Below the pieces are notes generated by a model. The model had not been told where the DNA came from. It made no database searches and saw only the letters and a program-made list of their open reading frames with translations. Positions 15,401 to 25,193 of a stretch of DNA of 60,093 nt are shown piece by piece. The first letter of the stretch is position 1. The number at the start of each line of letters is the position of its first letter. The stretch is from JBDTRY01 sp039931435 (GTDB lineage: Bacteria > Acidobacteriota > Thermoanaerobaculia > Gp7-AA8): NCBI GenBank assembly GCA_039931435.1, contig JBDTRY010000003.1, positions 1-60,093 on the forward strand, read 5' to 3'. Made by a program: the position numbers and the translations under genes.

Positions 15401-15808
15401 TCACCGTCCGATGGCATCGACGAAGCCCTGCCACGGTCCCCAGAGGAGAAAGGAAAAAAAGAAGAGCGTCACGCCGAGAACCGAATAGATCAGTTTCTTC
15501 TCCGAGAGTAGATGCATGAAGAATCCGGCAACCAGAAATCCTTTCGTGCAGGCGATGACCAGGGCGATGGCGATGGCGGTGTGCACCGGCATTTTCAGTC
15601 CGTAGCACGCCCAGACCGTGAGCGCGGTCAGCGCGGCGAGGGCGCCAAAGACGATGAGATAGACGCGCATCTCCCGCCGGATCTCCTCGGGAGTGTGATG
15701 AAGATTCGGGTCGTGCACTCCGCCGTGGGTATGCTGATCTTCAGCGCGGCTCGCCGGCAGCGGCATGCCGTCGGACGGGGCGTTCGGTTGAATCACTTGT
15801 TCGCTCAC
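15401..15808 (-). CDS. coxD: cytochrome c oxidase subunit IV, prokaryotic type
   Basis: 135 residues from a GTG at 15808, chosen for GGAGGA about 5 bases upstream and a start just after coxC. An acidic, His-rich N-terminus (HTHGGVHDPNLHHTPEEIRRE) precedes three helices: VYLIVFGALAALTALTVWACYG, AIAIALVIACTKGFLVAGFFMHL and LIYSVLGVTLFFFSFLLWG. This is the layout of the COX4_pro/caa3-type subunit IV. It stabilises the complex and has no redox centre. The frame remains open upstream to 16261 across coxC in another frame; that part is not coding. Confidence 0.85.
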   Translation of the reverse strand: MSEQVIQPNAPSDGMPLPASRAEDQHTHGGVHDPNLHHTPEEIRREMRVYLIVFGALAALTALTVWACYGLKMPVHTAIAIALVIACTKGFLVAGFFMHLLSEKKLIYSVLGVTLFFFSFLLWGPWQGFVDAIGR

Positions 15809-15816
15809 CGGTCCTC

Positions 15817-16440
<624 letters not shown>

Positions 16441-18306
16441 TCAGACCTCCTTCTGTGCCACGGTCGTCTTCGGCAACATCCCGCCGCTCAGGGCAGGGGC
16501 CGGACGCAACTCGAGATTCTGGGGAAGATAGTCCGCAGTCTGGTAGTCCGGCGAGTTGTACTCGTAAGGACCGCGGTAGACGATCGGCAGCACCTCGAAA
16601 TTCCCGTGGGCCAGCGGCGGTGAGGTGGCGGCCACCCATTCGAGCGTGGTGGCTTGCCACGGATTGTCGTCGACGTTCTTCTTGTGCCGCGCGGCCTGGG
16701 CCACGTTCCAGACGAAATTCACGATGAACGGAATCTGCGCGGCGAGGAGGCACCAGGCGGAGATAGAGATGAACGGATTCGTCGCTGCGGCCGCCGCCTT
16801 CGCATGCGCGTACTGCAACCCGCCGTCATACATGCGTCGCTGCACCCCGGCCAGACCCTGGAGAAACATCGGAAGGAACACGCCGTTCATGAACAGGAAC
16901 GAGCCCCAGAAGTGCACTTTTCCCAGAGTGTCGTTCAGCTTTCGCCCCGTGACTTTCGGGAACCAGTAGTAGATGCCTGCGAACAAGGCGAAGATCGTCC
17001 CCGGCGCTACGATGTAGTGAAAGTGGGCGATGACGTAGTAGGTGTCGTGCAGATGGAGGTCCGTGGTTGCCAGGCCAAGGGGAAGCCCGGTCAGCCCGCC
17101 GAGCCCGAACATGGGAAGGAAGGCGACGGCAAAATACATCGGGGTCGTCATGCGTATCGAGCCACCCCAGAGAGTGACGAGCAACACCGTCAGGATGATC
17201 ACCGAGGGGATGGAGATGATCATCGTCGTGGTCTGGAAGAAGCCGCTGACCATCGCTCCCATGCCGGTGATGAACATGTGGTGCGCCCAGACCACGAAGG
17301 ACATGAAGCCGATCCAGAGCACCGAGTAGACCAGCCAGCGATATCCCCATATGGGCTTGCGGGTGTTGTTGGCGATGACCTCGGTGATGATTCCGAGCGC
17401 CGGCAGGATCAGGACGTATACCTCGGGATGAGCCAGGAACCAGAACAGGTGCTGCCACAGCAATGGATTTCCACCGCCGGCGACCGCAAGTCTTTCACCG
17501 CTGACAACCAGGTCTGCCGGCAGGTAGAAGCTCGTCCCCGCCACGCGATCCATGAACTGCAGGATGGCGCCCACCTCGAGTGCGGGAAAGGCGAGCAGCA
17601 GCAGGAACGATGTGACGAACTGGGCCCAGACGAAGAACGGCAGGCGCATGAAGGTCAGCCCCTCGGCCCGAAGCTGCACGATCGTAACGATGAAGTTGAT
17701 CGAGCCGAGGAGAGAGGATGTGATCAGGAAAACCATTCCCACGATCCAGAAGGTCTGACCACGGGATGCAATATCCGCGAGCGGAGGATAGGAGGTCCAG
17801 CCTGAAGCGGCGGTTCCCAGCGGAAGGAAAAAGCTCGCCAGCATGATCATGCCGCCGGTGAAGTACGCCCAGTAGCTGGCCATGTTGAGCTTGGGGAATG
17901 CCATGTCCGGCGCGCCGATCTGCAGCGGCACGATGTAGTTTCCAAAGGCGCCGACCGCCAGCGGGACAATGGCCATGAAGACCATGATCGTGCCGTGCAT
18001 CGCGCCCAGCTGGTTGTAGCCCTCGGGAAGCATGATTCCGCCCGGCGCGCGCGACTCACCGAGAATTCTGAACAGACGGAATGCATGTCCGGGCCAGCCG
18101 AGCTGCAGACGCATCAACAGCATCAGGCTGAAGCCGAATAGCAGAAATACGAGCGCCGTCACTCCATACTGAATCCCGATCCACTTGTGATCCGTGGAGA
18201 ATACATAGCGGCGAATCCAGGATAGATGATGCTGCCCTCCGGCTTCGACTGCCGGTGCCCCGCCGCCGGAAGGCGAGAGCGCGGGGTCATGGGGTGTCTC
18301 AGACAT
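16441..18306 (-). CDS. coxA: cytochrome c oxidase subunit I
   Basis: 621 residues and twelve hydrophobic segments. Hallmarks: MHGTIMVFMAIVPLAVGAFGNY near heme a, FWFLAHPEVYVLILPALG with the CuB His and the cross-linked Tyr, WAHHMFITGM with two further CuB His, and HLHDTYYVIAHFHYI with the heme ligands. HPEVY has the Glu typical of A1-type heme-copper oxidases. It reduces O2 to water and pumps protons. AGGAGGA precedes the ATG. First gene of the operon coxA-coxC-coxD-two small proteins-coxB. Confidence 0.96.
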   Translation of the reverse strand: MSETPHDPALSPSGGGAPAVEAGGQHHLSWIRRYVFSTDHKWIGIQYGVTALVFLLFGFSLMLLMRLQLGWPGHAFRLFRILGESRAPGGIMLPEGYNQLGAMHGTIMVFMAIVPLAVGAFGNYIVPLQIGAPDMAFPKLNMASYWAYFTGGMIMLASFFLPLGTAASGWTSYPPLADIASRGQTFWIVGMVFLITSSLLGSINFIVTIVQLRAEGLTFMRLPFFVWAQFVTSFLLLLAFPALEVGAILQFMDRVAGTSFYLPADLVVSGERLAVAGGGNPLLWQHLFWFLAHPEVYVLILPALGIITEVIANNTRKPIWGYRWLVYSVLWIGFMSFVVWAHHMFITGMGAMVSGFFQTTTMIISIPSVIILTVLLVTLWGGSIRMTTPMYFAVAFLPMFGLGGLTGLPLGLATTDLHLHDTYYVIAHFHYIVAPGTIFALFAGIYYWFPKVTGRKLNDTLGKVHFWGSFLFMNGVFLPMFLQGLAGVQRRMYDGGLQYAHAKAAAAATNPFISISAWCLLAAQIPFIVNFVWNVAQAARHKKNVDDNPWQATTLEWVAATSPPLAHGNFEVLPIVYRGPYEYNSPDYQTADYLPQNLELRPAPALSGGMLPKTTVAQKEV

Positions 18307-18551
18307 GCACCTGTCCTCCTAGTTGCGCGTTCGCATTGTTTGTCACGCCCAGCGTGACACGCAGGCGCATCCGCCGGATCACCCGGCGGCACTCGGACCG
18401 CCGTCGGGGCGTGCAACGCGGCGGTGCAAAAAATTTGCGGTTTTCCATTGCTAAAACAGGCAGGTAGAATATAGTAGATGAAATTGGATTCTGGGGTCAA
18501 CGAACTTTTTGTGAATCGGCATCATCACCGTCAAGGAGATGGGAATCACGC

Positions 18552-19250
18552 ATGTTCAAAAAAATAAGTCACGTCCTGGCATTGGCTGTCTGTTTCGTAT
18601 TCACCACTGTCGCGGCTCATGCGGCGACGCTCGTGGCACACGTAGAGTTGAAGAGTCCGGTGCATCCCGCGCACATGATCAACACCGCGGCCGATCCGTA
18701 CTGCAATACGGTTCACAAGACCGACAAGCTCATGACCGAGGACCAGATGGCGAACCCGAACGGAACGATGGGCAATACGTTCGTCTTCATCAGTGAAGGG
18801 GTCACCGGCAACTACGCGCCCCCCAAGACTCCGGTCGTCCTGGACCAGCAGGGATGTCATTACGTCCCGCATGCGTTCGGCGTCATGGCCGGGCAGCCCA
18901 TCGTGATCAAAAACAATGACGCGACTCTGCACAACATCCACCCCCTCCCGAAAGTGAATACGCCGTTCAATATCGGCATGCCGATGAAGGGCATGACCCA
19001 GACCCGCGTGTTCCCCAAGCCGGAAATGCCGTTCCACATCAAGTGCGACGTTCATCCCTGGATGTCGGGGTTCGTCGGCGTGTTCGCCAATCCGTTCTTC
19101 GGTGTGTCGAACGACAAGGGAATCGTGGAAATCGACAATCTCCCTGCCGGGACGTACACGGTGGAATCCTGGCACGAGCGGTTGGGACCGAAGTTTCAGA
19201 AAGTCACCGTCGGAGGTTCTGACCGCAAAGAGGTCACCTTTACGTATTAA
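18552..19250 (+). CDS. secreted cupredoxin-like copper protein
   Basis: 232 residues with a signal peptide (HVLALAVCFVFTTVAAHA). A plastocyanin-like fold is indicated by VIKNNDATLHNIHPLP (His ligand) and IKCDVHPWMSGFV, giving the Cys, His and Met of a type 1 copper site. The C-terminal IVEIDNLPAGTYTVESWHERLG is a carboxypeptidase regulatory-like strand pair. AAGGAG precedes the start. It is divergent from coxA and leads a three-gene plus-strand run with the Cyc2-like porin and a diheme cytochrome, so it is a good candidate for periplasmic electron transfer between the outer membrane and the oxidase, comparable in role (not in sequence) to rusticyanin. Confidence 0.82.
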   Translation: MFKKISHVLALAVCFVFTTVAAHAATLVAHVELKSPVHPAHMINTAADPYCNTVHKTDKLMTEDQMANPNGTMGNTFVFISEGVTGNYAPPKTPVVLDQQGCHYVPHAFGVMAGQPIVIKNNDATLHNIHPLPKVNTPFNIGMPMKGMTQTRVFPKPEMPFHIKCDVHPWMSGFVGVFANPFFGVSNDKGIVEIDNLPAGTYTVESWHERLGPKFQKVTVGGSDRKEVTFTY

Positions 19251-19341
19251 AGCCCTCGTGAACTGCTCCTGGTAAGAGCGCGGCCATACCGGCCACGCTT
19301 CCGCTCCATCAATCGATCTCGGGTATAAAGGAGACGAACCG

Positions 19342-20640
19342 ATGCGTTGCGTTACTCGTCCATGGGCACGGTGTTGGGGCCTTCTGCTCCTGCTGCTGTT
19401 CCTCATTCCCACTCCAGCCTTCTCCATCCCTGCATTCGCACGCAAGTACCAGGTCCGATGCACGGCCTGCCACGAGGCCTGGCCCATGCTGAACGACTTC
19501 GGACGTGCTTTCCGGGACAATGGATACCAGATGATGATGGGCAAGGACGGTCCGACCGCCACTCCGGTGGGCTACTGGCCGGTTGCCTTCCGCCTCGTTC
19601 CGAGCTTCGAGCGGGACACGATCAACCACCAGGAGACCGACCAGGGCGTCAAGACGCTGACCACCAGCAATGGGTTTGGCGTCGGAGCCTTCGACGTCTT
19701 GAGCGCCGGCACGCTCGCTCCGAACATGTCATTCCTCTTCGTACCGGCCTACGAGGGGGGCGAGTGGGAGGTCGAATCCGCGTGGGTGCGCTTCGACAAT
19801 CTCGGGAAATCCTCCTGGCTCAACCTGAAACTGGGGCATCACGAACTGGATCTGCCCCGCTCGGCGCATCGACCCTTGAACCAGACAGGCGCCGGGTTTC
19901 TCGTCTACAGCTACCATCCACCGGGCTCCATCTCGGAATTCGACATGGGGGGCAACCAGGACGGCGTGGAATGGGTAGGCCACGACAAGGGGAGCCTCAA
20001 CCGCGCTGCGGTTTCACTGTTCAGTGTGGACGGATCGCCAGGTTCAAGGAGCGCATTCAACACTCCGGGCGTGTACTTCCACCTCATTCATGAGTTTCTT
20101 CCAAAAAGCCGCGTCGTCTCGGAGGCCAAGATCGGTGCCTTCGGCGCCGACGCCAGTTGGCCTACGACGTTCCTCACCTCGGACGGCGACCCGATCGAGG
20201 GCTCGGGAACTACGTTGAAGCATTCGACTCGGTACGGTCTCGAGGGACATGTTCTGTTCGGGCCGAATGTAACTCCCTTCCATGCCCTCGTGGTCCTTGC
20301 TCATGGGTCGGACAATCGCAATCTCATCGAGGGAGCGACGCGGAATGCCACGTGGGACGGAGGCTTTGTCGAGCTGGCCTGGACGCCCCGGCTGAAGACC
20401 ACGCCATTTTTCCGCTACGACTGGATCTCGAACGGGGACCAGTCAAATTCCGAGTTGGCGAGCAACGCAAACGATCAGACCCAATACACCATCGGCATCC
20501 GCCATACCCTGAACTACTCGACGCGGGCGGAGTATGCGTTGCACGGCGAGTACTCGGCGCTTCGAGCTCGAGGCCTGACGGCGGATGAGCCGACCGTCAC
20601 CTCTACCAGCCTTTTCTTCGGAGTTGATTTCGCTTTCTGA
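19342..20640 (+). CDS. Cyc2-like outer-membrane porin with N-terminal heme c
   Basis: 432 residues. After a signal peptide (LLLLLLFLIPTPAFS) comes IPAFARKYQVRCTACHEAWP and LNDFGRAFRDNGYQ: a single CXXCH directly before a beta-barrel ending in TSLFFGVDFAF. The order signal-IPAFAR-CXXCH-LN.FGRAF..(G)Y-barrel is that of Cyc2, the fused cytochrome-porin that oxidises Fe(II) at the outer surface in iron oxidisers; length is also similar. A wider family with the same N-terminal motif exists in bacteria not known to oxidise iron, so the substrate is open. AAAGGAGA precedes the ATG. Neighbours are a cupredoxin and a diheme cytochrome c. Confidence 0.75.
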   Translation: MRCVTRPWARCWGLLLLLLFLIPTPAFSIPAFARKYQVRCTACHEAWPMLNDFGRAFRDNGYQMMMGKDGPTATPVGYWPVAFRLVPSFERDTINHQETDQGVKTLTTSNGFGVGAFDVLSAGTLAPNMSFLFVPAYEGGEWEVESAWVRFDNLGKSSWLNLKLGHHELDLPRSAHRPLNQTGAGFLVYSYHPPGSISEFDMGGNQDGVEWVGHDKGSLNRAAVSLFSVDGSPGSRSAFNTPGVYFHLIHEFLPKSRVVSEAKIGAFGADASWPTTFLTSDGDPIEGSGTTLKHSTRYGLEGHVLFGPNVTPFHALVVLAHGSDNRNLIEGATRNATWDGGFVELAWTPRLKTTPFFRYDWISNGDQSNSELASNANDQTQYTIGIRHTLNYSTRAEYALHGEYSALRARGLTADEPTVTSTSLFFGVDFAF

Positions 20641-20650
20641 GGAGGATGCG

Positions 20651-21439
20651 ATGAAGAATTTCAACCGTCGATTGCTCCCCAGCGCACTGGCGTTGTTGCT
20701 TTCGGCAAGTTCGCTCCCAACGGCCGATGCTGTGGCTCCCCCCGGCGACCCGGTCCAGGGGAAAGTCGTCTACGACCGGTATTGCGTCTCCTGTCATGGT
20801 GTCGAGGGAGACGGCCGCGGAGAGGGTGCAGGCTACATCTTTCCCAAGCCACGTGACTTCCGGCAGGGAACTTTCAAGTGGCGCTCAACCCCGTCCGGGG
20901 CGCTTCCATCCGTTGCCGACCTCGACAAAACCATTCGCGACGGCTTGTACGGCACGAACATGCCCACCTGGTATGTTCTTGGCGAACGAAACCGGATGAA
21001 TGTCATCTCCTACATCATGACATTCTCTCCGCGGTGGCAGAGCGAAGAGATTCCTGCGGCGATCACGATCCCGGCGGAGCCGCCCTTGACCAGCGAATCG
21101 GTCGACGCTGGCCGCGCGCTTTTCGAAAAGCTTCAGTGCGCGCAATGCCACGGGGACGCAGGGAAAGGCGATGGGCCATCCTCGCATGAGCAGAGAAACG
21201 ACTGGGGTGATCCGATCACCCCTGCCGACCTCACCGTCGGCCATTTCAAAGGCGGGGGCACGCCGTCCGACATCTACCGCGTCTTCATGACCGGCCTGAA
21301 CGGTGCACCGATGCCGTCCTTCGCCGACTCCATCCAGCCGGCGGAAGCGTGGGACCTCGTTCATTTCATCGAGAGCCTCAGCGCTCACGCGGCACCCAAC
21401 CCGCAGTTCGGTGTCGATGGGGTGCCCATCCACCGCTAG
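20651..21439 (+). CDS. periplasmic diheme cytochrome c
   Basis: 262 residues from the ATG at 20651, with GAGGAGG about 7 bases upstream (an upstream ATG at 20585 lies inside the porin gene). A signal peptide (ALALLLSASSLPTADA) is followed by two class I domains: CVSCH near residue 47 and CAQCH near residue 163, each followed by a segment with probable Met ligand (TNMPTWY; GAPMPSF). The domain repeat suits electron relay between the Cyc2-like protein and the cupredoxin or oxidase. It starts 10 bases after the porin stop, so the two are one transcript. Confidence 0.9.
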   Translation: MKNFNRRLLPSALALLLSASSLPTADAVAPPGDPVQGKVVYDRYCVSCHGVEGDGRGEGAGYIFPKPRDFRQGTFKWRSTPSGALPSVADLDKTIRDGLYGTNMPTWYVLGERNRMNVISYIMTFSPRWQSEEIPAAITIPAEPPLTSESVDAGRALFEKLQCAQCHGDAGKGDGPSSHEQRNDWGDPITPADLTVGHFKGGGTPSDIYRVFMTGLNGAPMPSFADSIQPAEAWDLVHFIESLSAHAAPNPQFGVDGVPIHR

Positions 21440-21444
21440 AGACC

Positions 21445-21930
21445 TCATGGCGCGCCCTCACTCCCGGTGAGGGCGCGCTCGATCATCCCCATCTCTCGCT
21501 TTCTTCTTTTCTTCACCGCGATCGCGGTGAAGATGCTCTCCACGTCCGACACGATGTGCGTGGAAAGGATTACCAGCCTCCCGTAGCCGACGTCCGAGAG
21601 TATGTTGCGGAAGCGCGTGCGTTCCTCCGGATCCAACCCTGCAGTGGGCTCGTCGACGATCAGGACTTCGGGATCGTTGACACCAGTGCCTGGGCGATGC
21701 CAGGACGCTGCTTCATGCCGCCGAAAAGCCGCGGTGACGCGGTGCGCGACCGTGTGGGGTTCACCAGCTCCAGCAGTGCCATCACCCGCGTGCTCGAGCG
21801 CACGCCCTTCAACGCGGCGAAACAGGTCAGGAACTCGCGGGCTTTCAGGTTGGCGTAGACGCCGAAATCCTGCGGCAGGTAGCCCAGGCGCCGTCGCAGC
21901 CGGTCGCGTTTCGCCAACCGCTGCAATCAG
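21445..21930 (-). pseudogene. broken ABC transporter ATPase
   Basis: Two frames together restore part of an ABC ATPase: RRRLGYLPQDFGVYANLKAR and FGGMKQRPGIAQALV in one, then NDPEVLIVDEPTAGLDPEER and VILSTHIVSDVES in the other. Walker A and the whole N-terminal part are missing, and the signature is damaged (LFGGMKQR for LSGGMKQR). A frameshift separates the signature from Walker B. The remnant ends about where the P-type ATPase gene begins to be read on the same strand. Confidence 0.8.
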
Positions 21931-21931
21931 C

Positions 21932-23800
21932 TCACGCCGACGGTGTTCGAATAGCGGCAGTCCGTGAGCCAATAACATCGAGATCGCGCAGAGCCATTCG
22001 GGGCACCGCCACGCGTAAAGCGTTGAGCACCGCCAGAACGTCGATCACTTCCTGCGCGATCGCGCCTGGCACCGGCGAGAGCCAGCCAGCGGCCGCGGCC
22101 AGCATGCCGATCATGCTCAGGCTCATGCCGCCGATCGCGCTTTGCAGGGCGATGGTGCGCATCCGCCGGCCGATGTGGATCAGCTCATCGACCTCGGCCA
22201 GCGAGGGCTCCAGCACCACCGCGTCGGCGGCTTCCGCGGTGATGTCGTTGGCGTGCCCGAAGGCGACGCTGACCGTGGCCGCCTCCATTGCCGGCGCGTC
22301 GTTGATGCCGTCGCCGAGGAAGAGGGTCGGGGCCTTCGCCGTCTCCTCGCGTACGATGGCCAGCTTTTCTTCGGGGCTCGTTCCGGAACGCACGATCTCA
22401 ATGCCGACCAGCGCCGCGAGATGCTGCACCTCGGCCTCGCGGTCGCCCGACACCAGCATCACGCGGGTGACCTGGTGGCGCGGAACGAGGTGCCCGACGA
22501 ACGACCGGCTTTCATCTCTCGGAACGTCCTGAAACCGCAGCGTGGCCGCGTATTCGCCGTTGCGCAGAATGATGCACTCCATGCCGGGAGCGGCCGGCGG
22601 CAATTGCGCAGATATTGCGGTCAACGCGATCTGTTTCCGGCCGGTGATCTCGATCACGTCCTCGGCGATTCTGCCACGCAATCCGTGGCCCGGCTGTTCG
22701 CTGATCTCAGTGACGGCGATGGGCACGATTCCCTCCGCGCGCGCCGCCTCGAGAATGCTCGTGGCCAGAGGATGCCGCGAGTACTGCTCGAGACTCGATG
22801 CCATCCTTAGCACGCCCTCGCGCGTCAACCCGGAGGCGCAAAGGACGTCCGTCAGCGAAGGTTTTCCGTAGGTCAGAGTCCCGGTCTTGTCGAAGATGAT
22901 CGTACGGCAGCGATCGATCCGTTCCAGCATTGCCGGATTCTTGATGATGATTCCCCGGGCCGCCGCCAGCGAGATCGCGCCGAGGATTGCAACCGGAATT
23001 GCCAGGAGGAGCGGACAGGGCGTAGCGATGACGAGGACGGAAAGGAACCGCCGAGGATCGCTGCTGAGGATCCATGCGGCGGCGGCAACGACCAACGCCA
23101 GCAGCGTGTACCAACCGCCGAGGCGGTCGGCAATCCTCCGAAGCTGCGGCCGTTGCGCCTCCGCCTGCTCCATCACTTGAACGATCTTCGCGTAGCGTGA
23201 GTCGACGGGAAGCGTCGTCACGACGATCGTCATCGCATCAGAACCGTTGATCGCCCCGGACAAGACCGCCGAGCCGGGCGCCTTTCCGATCTGAAACGGC
23301 TCGCCGGTCAGATACGACTCGTCCATTGCTCCGTGACCTTCCACGACCGTTCCGTCCGCCGGACAGGTTTCATGCGGCAGCACGACGAGGCGGTCGTCGA
23401 TCCGGACGTCGCCTGTGGGGACCTCCACAATCCCTGTATCCGTCAACCGGTGCGCCTGGCTTGGCAATCGTTTCGCGAGTGCGGAAAGGACGGCGGACGC
23501 TCTGCGCATGGCGTAAAGCTCGAGCGCCGTTCCACCGGCCATCATCAGCACGATGATCGCGCCGGCCAGATATTCGCCGAGGATGGCCGCAGTGACGATG
23601 CATAGGCCGGCCAGCGCGTCGGCTCCGACCTCGAGTGCGGCCAGCTTCTTCAGCAGATCGAAGAGCAATGGAGTGCCGGCGATGAGCACCCCGATCAGCG
23701 GCCAATCGCTGTGGTGTGCGTGACACAGAAATCGCAGAACGAGATAAGCGGCGATGCCGAGGAGCGAAGCAGATGCGATCCATGTCTCCTTGGATGGCAT
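21932..23800 (-). CDS. heavy-metal translocating P-type ATPase (P1B)
   Basis: 622 residues from the ATG at 23800 (AGGA just upstream); an ATG at 23827 is the alternative. Domains in order: two N-terminal helices and membrane bundle, actuator with TGE in DESYLTGEPF, the metal-site helix with TPCPLLLAIP, phosphorylation site DKTGTLTYG, ATP-binding HP motif (SRHPLATSIL) and hinge GDGINDAPAM. No HMA metal-binding domain is present at the N-terminus. The CPC variant (TPCPL) occurs in zinc/cadmium/lead-type pumps and related clades; the substrate cannot be told. The 3' end abuts the broken ABC gene. Confidence 0.9.
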   Translation of the reverse strand: MPSKETWIASASLLGIAAYLVLRFLCHAHHSDWPLIGVLIAGTPLLFDLLKKLAALEVGADALAGLCIVTAAILGEYLAGAIIVLMMAGGTALELYAMRRASAVLSALAKRLPSQAHRLTDTGIVEVPTGDVRIDDRLVVLPHETCPADGTVVEGHGAMDESYLTGEPFQIGKAPGSAVLSGAINGSDAMTIVVTTLPVDSRYAKIVQVMEQAEAQRPQLRRIADRLGGWYTLLALVVAAAAWILSSDPRRFLSVLVIATPCPLLLAIPVAILGAISLAAARGIIIKNPAMLERIDRCRTIIFDKTGTLTYGKPSLTDVLCASGLTREGVLRMASSLEQYSRHPLATSILEAARAEGIVPIAVTEISEQPGHGLRGRIAEDVIEITGRKQIALTAISAQLPPAAPGMECIILRNGEYAATLRFQDVPRDESRSFVGHLVPRHQVTRVMLVSGDREAEVQHLAALVGIEIVRSGTSPEEKLAIVREETAKAPTLFLGDGINDAPAMEAATVSVAFGHANDITAEAADAVVLEPSLAEVDELIHIGRRMRTIALQSAIGGMSLSMIGMLAAAAGWLSPVPGAIAQEVIDVLAVLNALRVAVPRMALRDLDVIGSRTAAIRTPSA

Positions 23801-24087
23801 GTTCCTATCGCGCGGCAGCGCACTCATTGCCAGGTCATCGTAATTCCTAACGAGTACTGACCATTCTCCTTTCTGCGTGCGGCCGTCCAGGGGACTCGTC
23901 GATATCTCGCCCAGCAGGAACGCCAGCGAACTGCCTCACTCGCACTTGCAGCAGGACGTGGCCCGCTGTTTGTTGGTGCCACAGTGCGATACCATTCGGT
24001 GTCGCGGCCGCGCCGTCAAGGGCGGGTCCGCCAGCAGCATTCCGGACCACTAACTCACTTCTTCAGCACAGACATGGGAGCATCGTC

Positions 24088-24450
24088 ATGATCACGCTTT
24101 TGCCGAATCTGCCTGAAAACACCATCGGCATCTCAGCCTCCGGACGAGTAAGCGGAGCCGACTACGAAGCGGTACTCATTCCGGCGGTTGAGACTGCTCT
24201 TGAGAAGCACAAAAAGCTGAGACTGATCTATGAACTGAGCGACGACTTCACTGGGTTCACAGCGGGTGCGATGTGGGATGACATGAAGTTGGGTATGGCC
24301 CATCTCACCGCCTGGGAGAGAGTTGCCGTCGTCACCGATGTCAGCTGGATTGCAAACGCTGCGAACATGTTCCGGTTTGTCATGCCCTGTCCGGTAAAAA
24401 TTTTTCCGCTCAAAGACCGTGCTGAAGCCGAGGCGTGGATCGCGGCCTGA
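24088..24450 (+). CDS. SpoIIAA-like (STAS-like) protein, integron-cassette gene
   Basis: 120 residues with the features of the SpoIIAA-like family (PF11964): ENTIGISASGRVSGADYEAVL, LRLIYELSDDFTGFTAGAMWDD and a C-terminal FPLKDRAEAEAWI. These small proteins have a STAS-like fold; most have no known function. The stop codon lies within the first box of an attC site (24445-24569), the normal arrangement in an integron gene cassette. Confidence 0.85.
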   Translation: MITLLPNLPENTIGISASGRVSGADYEAVLIPAVETALEKHKKLRLIYELSDDFTGFTAGAMWDDMKLGMAHLTAWERVAVVTDVSWIANAANMFRFVMPCPVKIFPLKDRAEAEAWIAA

Positions 24451-24569
24451 CCCTTCGCTCAACCGGACACGAAACAGCTTGCCACCCAGGCCGCGCAGCT
24501 GCGCCGGGCCATCATCGAGCGCGGCCTGGGCGTCAAGCCGTCGCGCGCCGGTTAGCTCGAACGTCAGGC
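24445..24569 (+). repeat. attC-like recombination site after the SpoIIAA-like gene
   Basis: Outer boxes GCCTGAC (24445-24451) and GTCAGGC (24563-24569) are complementary. Inside them TTCGCTCAACCGG and CCGGTTAGCTCGAA are complementary with unpaired bases, as in attC sites. The centre is long (about 80 bases) and GC-rich. The following cassette gene begins 29 bases later. Confidence 0.65.
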
Positions 24570-24597
24570 GGCAGAACCCAACGAAGGAGGTGTCGTT

Positions 24598-24989
24598 ATG
24601 AAGGGGCTCGTGGAAACATCGAGAGCATCGCCGTCGAGAATGAAGAATTTCGCCGGGTACTTTACACGCCGAAGAACTGCCAGCTCGTCCTCATGGCGTT
24701 AAAATCCAGGGAGGAGATCGGGGCGGAAGTCCACAGACTCGACCAGTTCTTTTGCGTGGAGGAAGGGACGGGTGGGGCGATTCTCGATGGCGTTCGCACG
24801 GCGATCAGCGCAGGCTTTGTGCTGCTCGTTCCGGCCGGGACGAACCACAATATCGTCAACACCGGCAGTGTTCCGCTGAAGCTCTATACGCTTTATGCGC
24901 CGCCGAATCACAGGGACGGCATCGTCCACCATACCCGCGACGACGCAGAGGCGGATAACGAACACTTTGATGGCAAAACGACGGAATAG
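24598..24989 (+). pseudogene. cupin-domain gene with a frameshift near its start, integron cassette
   Basis: GAAGGAGG precedes an ATG whose frame begins MKGLV and then fails, while another frame continues GNIESIAVENEEFRRVLYT to the end with a full small cupin: EIGAEVHRLDQFFCVEEGTG, VPAGTNHNIVNTG, KLYTLYAPPNHRDG. Inserting one base after codon 5 restores the standard start MKGLVGNIES, so one base has been lost. The cupin core itself looks intact. A sequencing error is possible. Alternatively a later start could be used. Confidence 0.7.
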
Positions 24990-25118
24990 AGATTCGACTG
25001 GTCGCTGGGTTGATAACCGCACGAGCGCCCAACCTGACCTCCCCACATTGTTCCGGAGGCGGACCGCCTGACGATCCGCTGCGGCCGACCCGTTCAAAGG
25101 GGTCAGGAATATTTATCG

Positions 25119-25176
25119 GCCTAACCAACGGTTGCAGCGGACCCCCTGCGCGGGCCGCTGAACCTGATCGTCAGGC
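25119..25176 (+). repeat. attC site with extrahelical base, 58 bp
   Basis: Outer boxes GCCTAAC and GTCAGGC pair except for one position. The inner boxes GGTTGCAGCGG and CCGCTGAACC are complementary apart from a single extra G in the first, the extrahelical base that attC sites use for strand choice. The site sits between the cupin gene and the next cassette gene, which starts 18 bases later. Confidence 0.8.
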
Positions 25177-25193
25177 CCCGCTCCGGAGGGACC

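Noticed and set aside
16654..17805. 383-codon open frame on the plus strand within coxA
   Set aside because: It is antisense to a clear coxA with all ligand residues; composition is of shadow type (many D, H, R, G) and no domain is seen.
24752..24958. Alternative frames inside the cupin cassette
   Set aside because: They are shadows of the intact cupin frame and contain no recognisable motifs.
25027..25106. Possible additional attC site just after the cupin gene (GCCCAAC ... GGGTCAGG)
   Set aside because: The inner boxes do not pair convincingly; only the site at 25119-25176 meets the pattern.
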